A DNA stretch of 64,000 nt from Schistocephalus solidus (lineage: Eukaryota > Platyhelminthes > Cestoda > Diphyllobothriidea > Diphyllobothriidae). The notes under the pieces are model-generated. The model had not been told where the DNA came from, did no database searches, and saw nothing but the letters and a program-made list of their open reading frames with translations. Position 1 is the stretch's first letter. Each line of letters starts with the position of its first letter. This document shows positions 21,166-33,500 of this stretch, in pieces. The translations under genes and the position numbers were made by a program. Where the stretch lies: NCBI GenBank assembly GCA_017591395.1, contig WEDG01004221.1, positions 62,001 to 126,000 of the forward strand. Direction: 5' to 3'.

Positions 21166-21289
21166 GAAAATTCAAAGGGCCCTTGGTTTTAATGGACCTC
21201 AATGAATTCCTGAAGTTTTTAAACCAGACTGGCGGAGGCATGCGTGACGAAGAACATCATATTATGATGTACTGTTCGTGGGGAATACC

Positions 21290-23390
21290 CGAGACACTTT
21301 TGTAAGCACTTGCGAAAGAACCACATCGCCGCCACTACAACGACACTAATACGACAAACTGAAAGACATCTTGAGACTGTTAGCGCCGGAATTGAGGAAT
21401 TTCAGCGTTACTTATGTTGAAAGTAACGGCCCTTGACCAGCTTGGAAGTCTTCAGAGATTGGCTTTTGAAGAGTATGTGCTGAAAATCAGAAATAAGAGA
21501 ATTGAGGCGAGAACGACTAAGCCCCTACAAAATTTTTTTAACCAGTGAATGCTCAGACCGGAGCGGTACGTTCATAATTATTATTTATAACGTCTTGACA
21601 AAACACTTGTAGAGGTTCTATTTCTTGAACCTAAGTTTTGCATTGCAAGGTGCTTGCAGAGGCAACTAGAGCTTGAAATCCAGTTCGAGAGTCCCTTTAG
21701 CCAGACTATTGATCTAAAAGCATCCGAACGTAGAGAAGTAGATTATTTTAAATCAACTCTGGTAAACTGCTCACAACAGTATTTACGGAAGACTACATGG
21801 AACAAAGGTCACCTGACTAGGGTCCGTCTCAATAGTATCAGAGAGCTTCAGGAAATAAGAACGATATGCTTACCAGATCGGACAAGGGCTCGAAAATAGT
21901 GTTGATAGATAGGAAAGACTATGTTAAGAAAATAGAAGAAATCTTATTAGATCGTACAAAGTGCTAAAAATCTGAGAAGGACAAGAATAGGACTGAGGCC
22001 ATTGAAAATCAGTTTACAAAACTGCTCAAAATGCAAGATACAATGGCTTTTATCTGACACAGAGATTGAAAGACTAAGACCTGTGGGTATGACGATACCC
22101 AGAAGGTACGGCCTTCCAAAAATCCACAAATAAGGACTTCCCCTTCGTTCAGTCCTGGATATGAGAAATACACCCTATCCTGTCATTGCAATGTAGCTGG
22201 TAGAGAATTTAAAGCCGCTACAAAGTCGTTTATACCACAAACTTTAAAAGACACCTTTGTATTCGTTAAAAAAATCAAGAAAACTAACGTGAGTGGAGTA
22301 AAGTTGCTGTCATTAGATGTATGCGCACTTTATACCAACGTGCACGTAGTAGAAACCATAAACTACTTACTTGACTTTATACAGGAAACGAACTGCGAGA
22401 TAGGGAAGACGGTTGAGACCTCAAGGATACTATCTATGACGTTGATTTCCATGCTCGATACGTAGATGATATTTTTTGCCTGACAAGCAGTACCACCGAT
22501 ATCGATGGGCTAGTTCAAACTTTTAACAATGCACATCCCGCAATAAAGTTTTATGTAGAGACCGAGACAAACAATAAAAATCACGATCCTCGACGTTCTT
22601 ATGCACAGATAAGAAGATCGGTCTATCCAACGTACAATATTCCGAAAGAAAACCTGTGCGGTATACTACATTAACTTTCACAGTTTTGATCCTCTTAATC
22701 TTTAACAAAATGTAGTCCAAGGAAGAGCGACCAGAGTACGACACATCTGTTCTCCTGAAACGGTTGATGCAGAGCTCCAGCAGCTACAGAATACACTCCG
22801 CAAAAATGGTTATCCGGAAGGTTCATCCTCCGGAATATTAAGGAACAAAGCCTTCTGTTGCCATTACAGAAAAGAAAGACTTTTATTAAAACTACCTTTA
22901 CTAGGAGACGCATCATGCAAATTGGTCAAACGACGTTTAAGGACAACTATCACTATTGCTTTACTAGCGGCGAACCTGCGCACATTCTTCGCAAACTCTC
23001 CTCTCGTCCATTTGGTAGGCAAAGACATACTACCGTTGCAGGCCACATCGATGGGTATTTATTCATTTTCCAGCTCCTGTGGGGCAGAATAAATTGGTCA
23101 AACAACAAGACGTCTGGAGAAGAGAGTACGCAAAATCATACCTGCCTTGCTAGGCAGCAGTGAAAATCGATCCATTTCGAGTAAAATTATCGTACATTTA
23201 ATCGATAAGCACCACCAGGTTGACGCAAAAGAAGCCTTCCAAAGTATTTACCGGGTACCAGCAAACTTCTTTAACGGCCTATGCAAACAGGTACTCGCAA
23301 CAACCGAGGCCATGGAGATTCGGTTAGCTAACCCAACGCTTTGCGGTCAGAAGACGTTGACACACGCAGGCTGTGTTCCTTGGCCGACTT
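21290..23390 (+). pseudogene. Penelope-like element, broken (PLE1)
   Basis: Plus-strand PLE protein remnant. In order: an N-terminal helical part (21480-21900, containing RQLELEIQFESPFSQ and EVDYFKSTLVNC), GLPKIHK followed by a stop and LPLRSVLDMRN (22110-22165), motif A LLSLDVCALYTNV (aspartate codon 22316-22318), motif C YVDD (22459-22470), then a segment to 23050 and the GIY-YIG domain. There YSFSSSCGAE is followed by a stop (23090-23092) where the tyrosine of YIG belongs, then IGQTTRRLEKRVRK and an open C-terminal part to about 23390. The region between motif A and motif C, including the usual GxPMGS block, is deleted. It cannot be functional. Confidence 0.85.
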
Positions 23391-23589
23391 CCAGTGGTAT
23401 CAGCACGCCGCCCCACTCCATGTCAATGGTCAAACGTAGTGCGCGTATTCGACACACAGACAGCGCTCACAACAAAGCTCCCCCCTCCGCTCCACGCTCA
23501 ACTGTCCTCAGCAGTCCGACTCCGCCATGCAGACGGCATGGGAACGATGAGTATGACTAAACATCACCATCCCCACATGCAATAGGTTC
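23391..23589 (+). other. Spacer between PLE1 and family A
   Basis: A GC-rich segment with no coding sense. Its last part (23541-23570, GGAACGATGAGTATGAC) resembles 8639-8670, which also precedes a family A copy, so it may be an upstream extension of that family. Confidence 0.5.
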
Positions 23590-24190
23590 GACTATGTTCA
23601 CCGTATTCTGTGCAGGGACGGTAATTTACGCTGGATTATATTGAGAGTAGACTTGCATAACATCTACCTCACTCTCTGTTTCACTCCCCTACCTGAACCT
23701 GGTGTCAAGACAGAGTCAAGAAGACCGGAGATGGGAGAGGGTGGAGACCCACGCATTTTGGTCCAACACTAAACAAGAACACAACGACACAAGAGGGGTG
23801 GCTCGGATCCCAACTGTGGGAGTGCTATAAGGCCCACACTTAGAAGAGCCATTACAGCCTGACGCTGAGTCCTCCAGTAGTCCATTGCGCACAAACGCAA
23901 GCACTGGACTGACCACGCAGTCCGAGTTATCCCTTCAGTTGGCAACCATCCAAACAACGACTTCTAGCGCACCATGATAGTTTTAAGCGCGTCAGATTGT
24001 TTATAGTGAGGAAAATGCGCTGAGCCGTCGACCTTACTCTTTCCCCCAACCCCATAATAAGACCGCCGTCCGAGCTGTTTATTTGTCTGATGTGGGAGTG
24101 AGCGCATTGGTTGACGGGTTGACGTACCATCTTCGCTTGCCCCGGCATGATCTGGCCCCCATAACACACGCACCAGGATCCACTAAACCA
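23590..24190 (+). repeat. Family A copy with 3' extension
   Basis: It runs from the GTGCAGGGACGGTAATTTACG block through GTGTCAAGACAGAGTCAAG, a partly replaced middle (about 23745-23815), the GTCAGATTGTTTATAGTGAG block and the CACCAGGATCCACTAAACCA extension, ending in a short CA run. The middle replacement brings in unrelated sequence and is private to this copy. Confidence 0.8.
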
Positions 24191-24271
24191 CCCTCCCACA
24201 CACACACATTATACTCAAGGCACACATGAATTCTGTACATAGCTCATAATTCCATTCCTAATATAATTGTA

Positions 24272-24350
24272 ACGGCCTGATGATGAATTACTGAAAACAT
24301 GCGTTTGTGAACTGACTTTTCAATTGAAACATGGGCATTTTTGAGAATTA
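24272..24350 (+). repeat. Direct repeat R, copy 2 (upstream of PLE2)
   Basis: Begins CGGCCTGATGATGAATTACT and contains GTGAACTGACTTTTCAATT, matching 21086-21165 with scattered changes. The rest of the gap up to about 24985 is AT-rich with nothing recognisable. Confidence 0.75.
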
Positions 24351-24984
24351 GTCGCAGTTGACAGGCTCACTGACAAGAAAACATTACATTCGAGGTCTAA
24401 TATTTGACAGTTACACTTCTCAAAACTTTGTCATATTATAACAGCACTTTTCAGAAAGAAAATTAAGAAAAGTAGCTTCTATCTTAATAATTTATCCCAT
24501 AATGAGAATGTCTAAAGGGAAAAGAACTCCAGCTTTGAGCTGCTAATAGACTGTACAAATAAAAGAACTTTCGATAAGCGGACCACCGGGTTTTCCTGCT
24601 TGCCCGAGCCTGAGGTTTTATTACAGCGATATTATTGAGTTTGTTACGCCAATTTTGAAATATAAGTTATCTGCGTATTCTATGCAAACAGTTTCTTAAG
24701 TAGAAACATTCTTTATGCATTTAATGCAAAATAATTTAAGCATTTTTTCCTCCCTTCATTTCGGAACCAAGTGAACGCTTGAGCACACTACAAAGATATG
24801 ACTTGCACGCGGAGATTCAAATGGCGCAGATACAAGCCCACATGTTGCAAAGATTTTTTAAATTCATGATCACGCACAATCTTTATTAATAAAAAAATTA
24901 CTTCATTTTATAAGCAACAATTTTGAAAAAATGACGTTTTTCATTAATTTGAATGTCAAAAATTAGACGTTTGCTTTTTTGAAA

Positions 24985-26041
24985 TTGCCTCCGTTCCACG
25001 CCTTGGATGGAATAACCTACGAGCAGGTGGAATGCACACCGATGGGCTCACTGATGGGCTCACCAATCTCAGAACTCATGGTTAAAGCGGTCATGCAACG
25101 GCTGGAATCAATGGTCTTTCAACACCACAGACCGAAATTCTGGGCTTGGTAAATGGATGACTCCTTCGTCATCTTCGAATGGGATCAGATGCTGGCATTC
25201 AAAGAACACAACAACGGCGATTTTTCTGACATCCAATTCACGATGGAGGAAGAAAAAACAACCACCTAGCCTTCCTTGATGTCGTTGTCTGTCGAAAATT
25301 TTGTGATGGCCTTAAAACTCAAGTATTCAGGAAAGGGGCAAATACAACGCAAGTACTGAGCTTCAGCAGCAAGCACCCAATTAGTCAAGAACGCAGTTGC
25401 GTACGGACACCATATAAGCCTGTTGCGACAAACTACAGTGAAACAGAAGACAAGGTTGCCAAATTGCAGTACCTTCAAACAGGGTGTTAAGAGAAAACGG
25501 CTACCCACGCGACTTTGTTGAACGTTGCATACGCAACCAAGGCGAGAGACCGAAACACACCAACCAAACATTTTTACAAGCGCTACAATACATGAAGAAC
25601 GTCTTAGAAACCATTAGCCGCCTTCTCACACCACTCAGAGATGGAGTTGCATACCGAGCAGATGCAACTATCAGGCGCAAAATATTGATGCCGAAATACC
25701 CGGTACCATAGCAAGAAACGTCTGGAATCGTGTACTGAATCTGGTGCAGTTGCAGACAAAGCAACTACGTCGAAGGAACTGTGAGACTACTACGCACGCG
25801 AATGGCCGAGCATGCGGCATCAGTGAGGAGGAAAGACACTAACTCTCAAGTCGCGACTCATGCGGCAGGACCTGGCCACGTCTTCAAGTTTGACGAGGCT
25901 GAGAGTCTTGCAAGGGCTGACAACCGCGTAAACCGTGAACCGATTGAGTCATGTTTCTCTGGCCCGCAGTCGATTAATAAACGCAATAATCTCGCTGCTC
26001 CATATTCGATGTTAATGTTTTTCTTGGCAACATTTGGTTGA
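24985..26041 (+). pseudogene. Penelope-like element, broken (PLE2)
   Basis: Plus-strand C-terminal two thirds of a PLE of a different subfamily from PLE1. It begins in the reverse transcriptase at YEQVECTPMGS, where a 12-bp duplication (25041-25064) inserts LMGS into the conserved motif, then RLESMVFQHHRPKFWAW, a stop (25150-25152) and MDD at 25153-25161 where the family has RYVDD. Next come FSDIQFTMEEE, a frame-broken thumb, NGYPRDFVERCIRNQ, and the GIY-YIG end: SNYVEGTVRLLRTRMAEHAAS, FKFDEAESLARADNRVNREP and GPQSINKRNNL, closing at TGA 26039-26041. The YVGETGR signature is altered to YVEGTVR. No N-terminal half is visible. Confidence 0.87.
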
Positions 26042-26222
26042 TTTGGGTGACCAGTAGTTCCGCTGACAGCGAGCCATATCGCCGAGTAAATATCACGCCA
26101 GGAATCAACAACGTTGATGAAATCATGGCAACTCAGAACTCGGTTAGGGACTAAACAGCAACCATCGCATAAACTAGGACACCTAGTAATGAACACGAGG
26201 ACTGCCAGTAGTAGTAGGCCTA

Positions 26223-26239
26223 TGGTTACCTGGTAACCA
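26223..26239. repeat. 17-bp perfect palindrome
   Basis: TGGTTACC-T-GGTAACCA, about 180 bases after the PLE2 stop. It could be part of the PLE 3' region; no function is shown. Confidence 0.7.
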
Positions 26240-27341
26240 CACGCTATAAACACTGCTCATATTGTGCATCTATCACGTTTTTTGCTCCTGTCTCATAGCA
26301 TGGGTTCGAGAGAGAATCCGAACCGTCAGGCCGATTAACACCATGTGCCATTGATCACCTCCTCTTGTGTGCTACTTCCTGGATCTTGCCCATTTCACTT
26401 CTCTTTGCAAAAGGTTTGTCACAGAGATCGCATTTACCTGTTCTCTCTAAACGGTCTCTAATGATAAAAAGGCAAATTCACTACTCTGAAAGCTAGAACT
26501 GATGTAATCTTTTACGATTGCATGCCTTTTCTACTCGTAAGTGTTCAGATGGATTTTTGTTGCTCATTTTGCCTACCAGTAAATGAGAAATATAGTTTTA
26601 TTTGCGCTCAATAAACTAAAAATGCTCACCGGTAAGGATAGCTTTAATGGCTGCCTAATGAGGACAGGTGAAAAGGAGCCCTCCGCAATATATAGAGCTT
26701 TGCAATAAATACCAAGAAAATGCGGCTTACGATAAAAATGAGTGTTATGATTTAGTTAAGGGCCAAGTTTTATTTTGAAGTTAAAGTCAGCGTTGGGTTT
26801 AAGGCCATCATTTGTCTGAGGGCTACTGTTTTTTTATTGTGTTCACTGTAGCGTTTAAGTTTAGGCTAGGGCTGGGTTTATGATTAATGCAACAGTTTAG
26901 ATTTATAATAGGGTACGTGTTAGGGTTTACGCATATAAATATTTACCCTTCCAGAAATGTACAGCAAAGCCACCTATCCTAAATGGGTGGGCCATTCCTG
27001 TTTCTTGCCATGTTTAGGTGGCCATACAGGGCATCCCTACCTGCTCACTTTCTGAAAATGTTCATTGAAAAATGCATCAGGAGCGTGGTTGCTCTCTAAG
27101 ACACTGATCCTTTTTCTTTCGAGTAAATCCCCACAAAAACGTATTAGAATTCCACTCACTGTCCCTGCTTTCATTAGTATTTTTGTTCGACTTTTCTGAC
27201 TATCAGTGCATACATAAGATAGTGTTTTTAGTCAAATATGGTGATGAGATAATGTCTACAAAGTCACTTTGTTAAAATATAATGTAAATGCTCAAAAACA
27301 TTTCCCCACCTATCCCCTTATGTATCGTTCACTGTTGCAGA
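26240..27341. other. Gene-free stretch
   Basis: AT-rich sequence; the first 300 bases may still be PLE2 3' flank. No gene or repeat was recognised. Confidence 0.5.
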
Positions 27342-27526
27342 CGCTAAGGAAAGTCTATGATTTTATTTTTAGGAAAATCTATGACGGAGTACCAATCACA
27401 TGTCTTTCAGCAAAAATGGAAATCTTATGTATCGATAGTCATACTCAATTTTCATACCCTGCGCTAAACAACAGTGATCAATATGTTTTGGTTGGCCTTT
27501 TGTACTCGAAACATTGTCCGATAATG
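27342..27526 (+). CDS. Candidate internal exon, unknown product
   Basis: An open segment sits between possible splice sites. Acceptors are TTCACTGTTGCAG ending at 27341 or TTTTATTTTTAG ending at 27372, and a strong donor ATG|GTAAGT follows 27526. The reading continues through KIYDGVPITCLSAKMEIL and SDQYVLVGLLYSKHCPIM. It lies within the 112-codon open frame at 27269-27607. No domain was recognised and no partner exon was found, so chance remains likely. Confidence 0.22.
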
Positions 27527-30500
27527 GTAAGTGAGCCTTATGGCGCAAAATTGGATTACATCTACTTCTCACTCATCACGAAGGCAATTGTTTCAACAAT
27601 CCAATAAGCGTAGTTTTTTTTCATAATCTTATTTTCTTTAAATCAGTTTCCTAATATTAATTAGATGTTCTTCTGAAAAAAATCTGTTTAAATTGCTCTG
27701 TCTTTTTAGAATGAATATTAATTGGGTAGATCAATCTTTCACCCTTCAAGTTTAATTATGTTTTATTCAAATACTACTGCCAGCTTCATTATTTTTTCTA
27801 ATCAATAACGTTTACAGGGCTTCACGATTAACGTGTTATGCATGAACATCATATATACATATGTTCTCACGTATTTCCACGAAGACATCCAGCTGTACTC
27901 CTTTACGTCTGGTGTGGTTTATTCGAAAAATAACTCCAAAATGTAGTGGTTAGCTACGCATTAGAATAGCTATTTATTAATACAATTGTTCCTTCTTAAG
28001 GTAATTTAGTGACTTAAAGAGTTTCGTTTAATCAACCTTGCTGCTCTAAGATCAAAACAAAGAGGTCATCTTTGGGTAAGTGCCAGTAATTTAGCTGTTC
28101 CAGAATGCTTGCTCGTGTTCATTGCTTCTTTATGCATACTAAATCCAAATCAGATCTGCTATATAATGCAGACCTTAAGCTCGGAAATTGGCTCTATAAC
28201 GATCGCATCACTTGAAATAACTCTCTTTTATACCTTCATGCATTAAATTTCTGTTAGTCAGCAAAACGTCTTTTAAAACAGTGTGATCTGCATATCTTTG
28301 TTTGTGATGATGCTCAGCGTTTACCTTGCATTTAATGTTTAGAGCGTTTTGTTCCTTTCTTGTGCAAAATACTGTTTTTTGGCAAATAACATACTATTTT
28401 GGACTCCGAGGTTTACACCTCTTACCGCTCATCATCATAATTTTCTTAAGACAAGCTAACAGAAAAGATATGTCATAATTCTTTTTGGTATGGAAAGCGT
28501 TGTCCTTAATTAAAGTCACAAGTATCTTTTTTAAAAAACAAATATTGGTTTTCTTTAATGTGTTAATGTGCGTTGGCAGTTTAGAGAGTGTTGACATTAG
28601 TTTATGAAGCTAAGAGACCGTGGCTTGACTCTTGTCATCTTGTCTAACGAGGTTTACAATGTTAAGAGTTTAAGGGATGTCTTGTCATTGTTATCTTCCT
28701 AAAAAATCTACTGACTGCAACTGTGGGAAGAATATAGGTAGAGGAACAAACGTTGGACCTGCAAAGAACATTGCAAGTAAGGCCACTTGCGTTAGCAAAC
28801 CGTGGTAAAAATGGGTTTTTGATTAGGACAGAATGAGGAAGCAGAAAAACTGGAAAAAGCATACAAAGAAGGTAGGGGTAATTACAACCTTGTTGTCCAC
28901 TATACATGGGTTAAGTGAAGCCCGCAGAATTAAAAAGAAGCGCTTAAGTTATCCCATGCACGAAAAGTAAGAGAACCGGCCTTCACAGTGGTACGAGCTA
29001 CATTTTTACTTAATGCAAAAATAACGAGACTGTGGGTAGTGAAACTATTATCACAAACAATTACCTATCGATTTCGGAAATTCGATGTGTGATTTCATTA
29101 TTTACATTAGGTTTAGCTGTCCGTTCGGTTGCTGAGACGTGATAATAGCCCTCTATTCTTGAGTTGAAACGCACGAAAATGAAGACAAACATGAAGTACG
29201 GTGTTGCAAAACCTAGAAGGGTAAACAGTGGGCCTGATTTGTATTGCAAATATTAATGATTTTGCTCCTACTAGGTTGAAATGCAAACTAGAACTTTTCG
29301 ATCGAAAAGAGCGAACATAAAAAACATTACAAAAATGTTAGGAAAGAAGCAGCTTTCAAAATTGAGTAGTCTTTCAGTTTTCTTCATACTGCGGTGCTAT
29401 TACACCCACCACATTTTGTTTAAATAACTGCTGATCTAACAGTGGAGTCCATTAGGTCCCTGGAATGCTTTACGCAAGTACCTATCCTGCTGAAGTTTGC
29501 GACCAGAATTTCCGTTCCGCAGTAGCCACTGGATAGGTTAGGCAGCAACTTACAAAAAACAGGTCACCTCTACCCAGATTTAAGCTTTTAAATAATTTTT
29601 TATCCTTTAGCGCTGTGTCCTCAATCTTCGTGGAAACATATTTCCGGAAATATGTACACTTACTAGGCTAAGGTAATTTGGTTCTGATTCTCATAAAATT
29701 ATGCTTATCCCTCTAGAGTCTAAATGTTTTTAAAACTGATTTTACCTTATTTTTGCCAGAAAATGTATATCTCAAACTAATTGTGGAAAGTGTCCCGTCA
29801 ATAAAACGGGAGATCTATTACACGGGTTAAAATGTTCCCTGTGCAGGGAGAATGGCTTCAATATTAAGGAATTGGATGAACGCGTAAGCAACTATGTACA
29901 CAAGACCCGAACATTTTCCTTGGAATTTTAACCGTCCTATTCTACTCTTAACTACATTCAGAAAGGATCCTCCATATTAAGGTTTTATCACTGGAGGGGA
30001 TCAAGAGTCTAATCAGTTTTTACCAGGTTTTGTGAAAACAGCACCAGACAGAAACCTATAATGCAGGTTGTAGAGTTTATTAAGCATGCTACTGCACGCA
30101 AAGTTGATAGGAATCTTTGCTAGGAATCTGTGAAGGCAAAACTAGTAAAATAAAAAAAGGACAAAAACCTTTTTTGGTGGAAAGTGTTTGATAAGTTACT
30201 TTTGTTTATGCTAACTCAAGTGCTGCAAGACCTAAATGAGAGACTCAGTATAATGCCTATGGAACAATGACTCACCCATCAAAATAAATGAGGACAGTTA
30301 ATCCGGAGAAACGATTTGAAGAATAACAGGGACACTACATTATAAATTTCTGGGCTGTGTGCTGTCGTCAGCATTTTCACGTTTAAGCACAAGTGGGATT
30401 TCCAAAAAGGCCTGTTTAATCATTCAGCCAAATATTACCATCAAACTTCTTGCGTTAGTATTTATGTATGCGATAGCAATACCAAAGGCATACGAACGTC

Positions 30501-33500
30501 ACTTGGATCGAATGAATGTGAGTTTAGACTAAGTTATTAACGTTTTATTTTGCTATGCACTAGGTCAGCTGAGGTGTGTCCTGTACATAATTCACTACGT
30601 TACGTTGGATTGCATTAACTGCTGTTATTTATTATTGATAATCGAAATTGTATGTTCAAAAGCGATGATTAAAGATACTTTGTTGACAGAGCATTCATCT
30701 TTATGTCGAACATGGCATTAAATATACCATATTTATCTCTTAATACTAATAAGATTGAACACTTTCGGTAACCAGCAAGGGTTCATTGATATGTAAATAA
30801 TCGCATGCGGCTTAGTCGTCATAACGTATTATGCATAGTTATGTCGATAAGAACAGAAGCGTGTGGGGTATTTCGAAGCAGCATTCATATGCACATAGGT
30901 GTTAATTGCACATGTTTAGTTTTGATAATACATATAACTGTTGAAAGTTTTAGATATGCAAGACCTGGTTTTTGTAAATAACTTGACAAAATGATGGCAC
31001 TTTTTCAATTCAGCACTACAGTAGGTAGCAGCCTGCATTAAAAACTTCAATTTGCAGCCTCATCATTTTATTGGGTAATGTTTAGCTTCGTTGCAACAGC
31101 AGAGTACTATTCGCTTTTGCAAGCCATGCAAGTCTCATAGCATGGTGAGTTCAATGCGGTGACCTGCGCAGCATTTCTCGCAACCCACTCTCCCTCACTC
31201 GATGTGTCCTATTAGTAAAATGGAGTGGCGGTAACCAGAAACCGGCTCAAAAGACGAAGCAAAAATTCAAATAGTCCGTTAAATCACGCTACACACGATC
31301 TGATCACAGAATCGTGTGCCAGCTTTCACAGAAAAAGGAGAAAATGCAGTTCATATTTGAGTAGAAGGACCATAAATACCACAATGGCTAGGATTCTTTG
31401 CATTCTCATTCTCTTTTCTGAGAGGCTTAAGTTGGATTTTCACTTGAGAGCCTAAAAAACCATTACGTTTAGCAAATTGTGATAGCCTTAGGCAAGTCAA
31501 TATTGTTCCAGTGTAAGTGTCATGGACATGGTTTCTGCAGCATAAACCCAACTATCTCCTCCCTCTTTCATGTACCAGTCTGCTCTCAGACAGGATGCGT
31601 CATCTGGAAATGGGATGGATGGTAAGTGACTAACACAACCCACTAGTCATTTCACGCGCGCTAAACAGAAAACATTTCTCCTGACGAGGTATCGGGTGTG
31701 AGAGTGCCGCAGGCCATTCACGTGCACTCGGTCCTGCATGTGCAGAGTGACGAACAGGTGCACTGACTGTCAGGCTCAGAGCCTTCTTTGTTTTTGTGTC
31801 TGCATGCATTATTTCTCTGACGCTGTTCATTCGGTAGAACATCTGAACTGGTCTAGATGCTGTTGTAATTGAGTGAATAGGAGAAAATGAATCTGATCAT
31901 TTCGTATTATTTTGAAAACAACCAATTAAGTTTCAAGATTTTTTCATATTTTCAACAAGAAGGTCAGTTATTCAATAGCAAAACCGCTTTTCTTGGTATG
32001 CATCAGCATTCGCAGAAACTGCTATCTGATGCCTTAGGAATTAAGCCAAATAAGAGCAACATCCGAAAAGAAATAATATTCTTAACAGTTACCGTCAAAA
32101 AACTAAAGATTATTTCATGATACATTTATACGGTCAAAAGTAATTAAATAAATGAAGTCGTCCTCCTTGTGTTCGTTATTTCCCCACTGAACTTAAAAAG
32201 CCTCTAAAACGAAAACCTTTTAGCGCAATGACAAAATGCATTTCTGGTAATGCCAGACGTCAACGAACGCTGTTAGCTTTCGCTAGATGTTAAAATTGAG
32301 CCAATCAATTTATTTTATGTTCGAAAATTAGGTTGAGTTGAGAAAATGCTTTTTTTCTTTATTGTTGTCTGGGTCACCGTCAATACTGCTACTTAAGGCA
32401 TGAACACTCAAGTAGGTTTCAACCAATTCCAAGTACTTTAATTACAAGTTCTATTTCGACGTGCGAAAGTAACCAGCATTCGCATAGATATGAGAGTTCT
32501 TTTCAATAGTTTTCCAGTTTCCGATTATTGGGATCACAGATCAAATGGTTCGAAATATCACATAAGACACACAATTACTTCGAATTTTAAATTGAGAATA
32601 TTCGCTGTGGAAATAAATCTTGAATTGTTATCCTAAATGAATGCTTATTGAAATAAAAGCGATTCGCATGTGGTGAAAGATTTTTTGAAATAAATTTCAG
32701 TAACGCTGGTAGTTGTCTCGTGCAAGAACGAGTGTTTTTTTACACGCCACTTTGAGCTCGATTTGAAACAAACTTGCAATCCCGTGTTGTTATATCCTTT
32801 CACTAATTCCGTTATTTAATCCACAGGATTGTTGCATTTTTCGTTTTGGAAGATTAAATATGCTCCAATAATGGAGAATAGACGTTCAGCAGCCATCGAC
32901 GTTTGCGCACTTCGTTATAATAGTTTGCCATGTAATTAGTCTCGAGGTGTGTTATAGTTGACTCAGTGCGCTATTGGGCAGAAGAACATGCAATCACCTG
33001 ACTTTTCAGAGACTTAAATCGCAAAAACATCTGATTTTTGCACAAATTCAAAATAATTTATAGTGTGTTGTTGCTGTTGCAGGGAATACTTCTTTAAAAT
33101 TGTGGCTCTAGCATTCAGTGCCGACGGTTGAACTTGATGCATAACTTGTTTACTTACTAACAGTCGAGTCGTTAATGGTTGTAATCTCATTTACTCGTAT
33201 TTATTGGTTGATCGCCGACATGCTTTATCGGTTCTGCCACTGCAATCTTTAACTTTTCGCGCGTTCCCCTCCTGTTCAAATCTTCCGTCAGTGCCAAACC
33301 TCGCCTAAAAATATAAAAACAAGTTGTAGTAGCTTAGTAGTGGTATGAAAGATGTAAAAAACATGATTTAACTGCTCACTCTGTTCTCACTTGGTGGGGA
33401 TTTTGGCCAAGCCGAAATTCAATGTGTTTAAATAGTTGCTGTTTGAAAGTTGGTGTAATTTTTCCTCCTGGTTTATGGGTGGTCGGCATCCAGGTTTTAG

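Noticed and set aside
26301..26330. Box B-like GGGTTCGAGAGAGAATCC
   Set aside because: Too long between the two halves, no box A at proper distance and no tRNA stems.
31120..31220. Family A copy at 31.1 kb
   Set aside because: Only about 30 bases resemble the family (GACCTGCGCAGCAT and the CT-rich block); too short to annotate as a copy.
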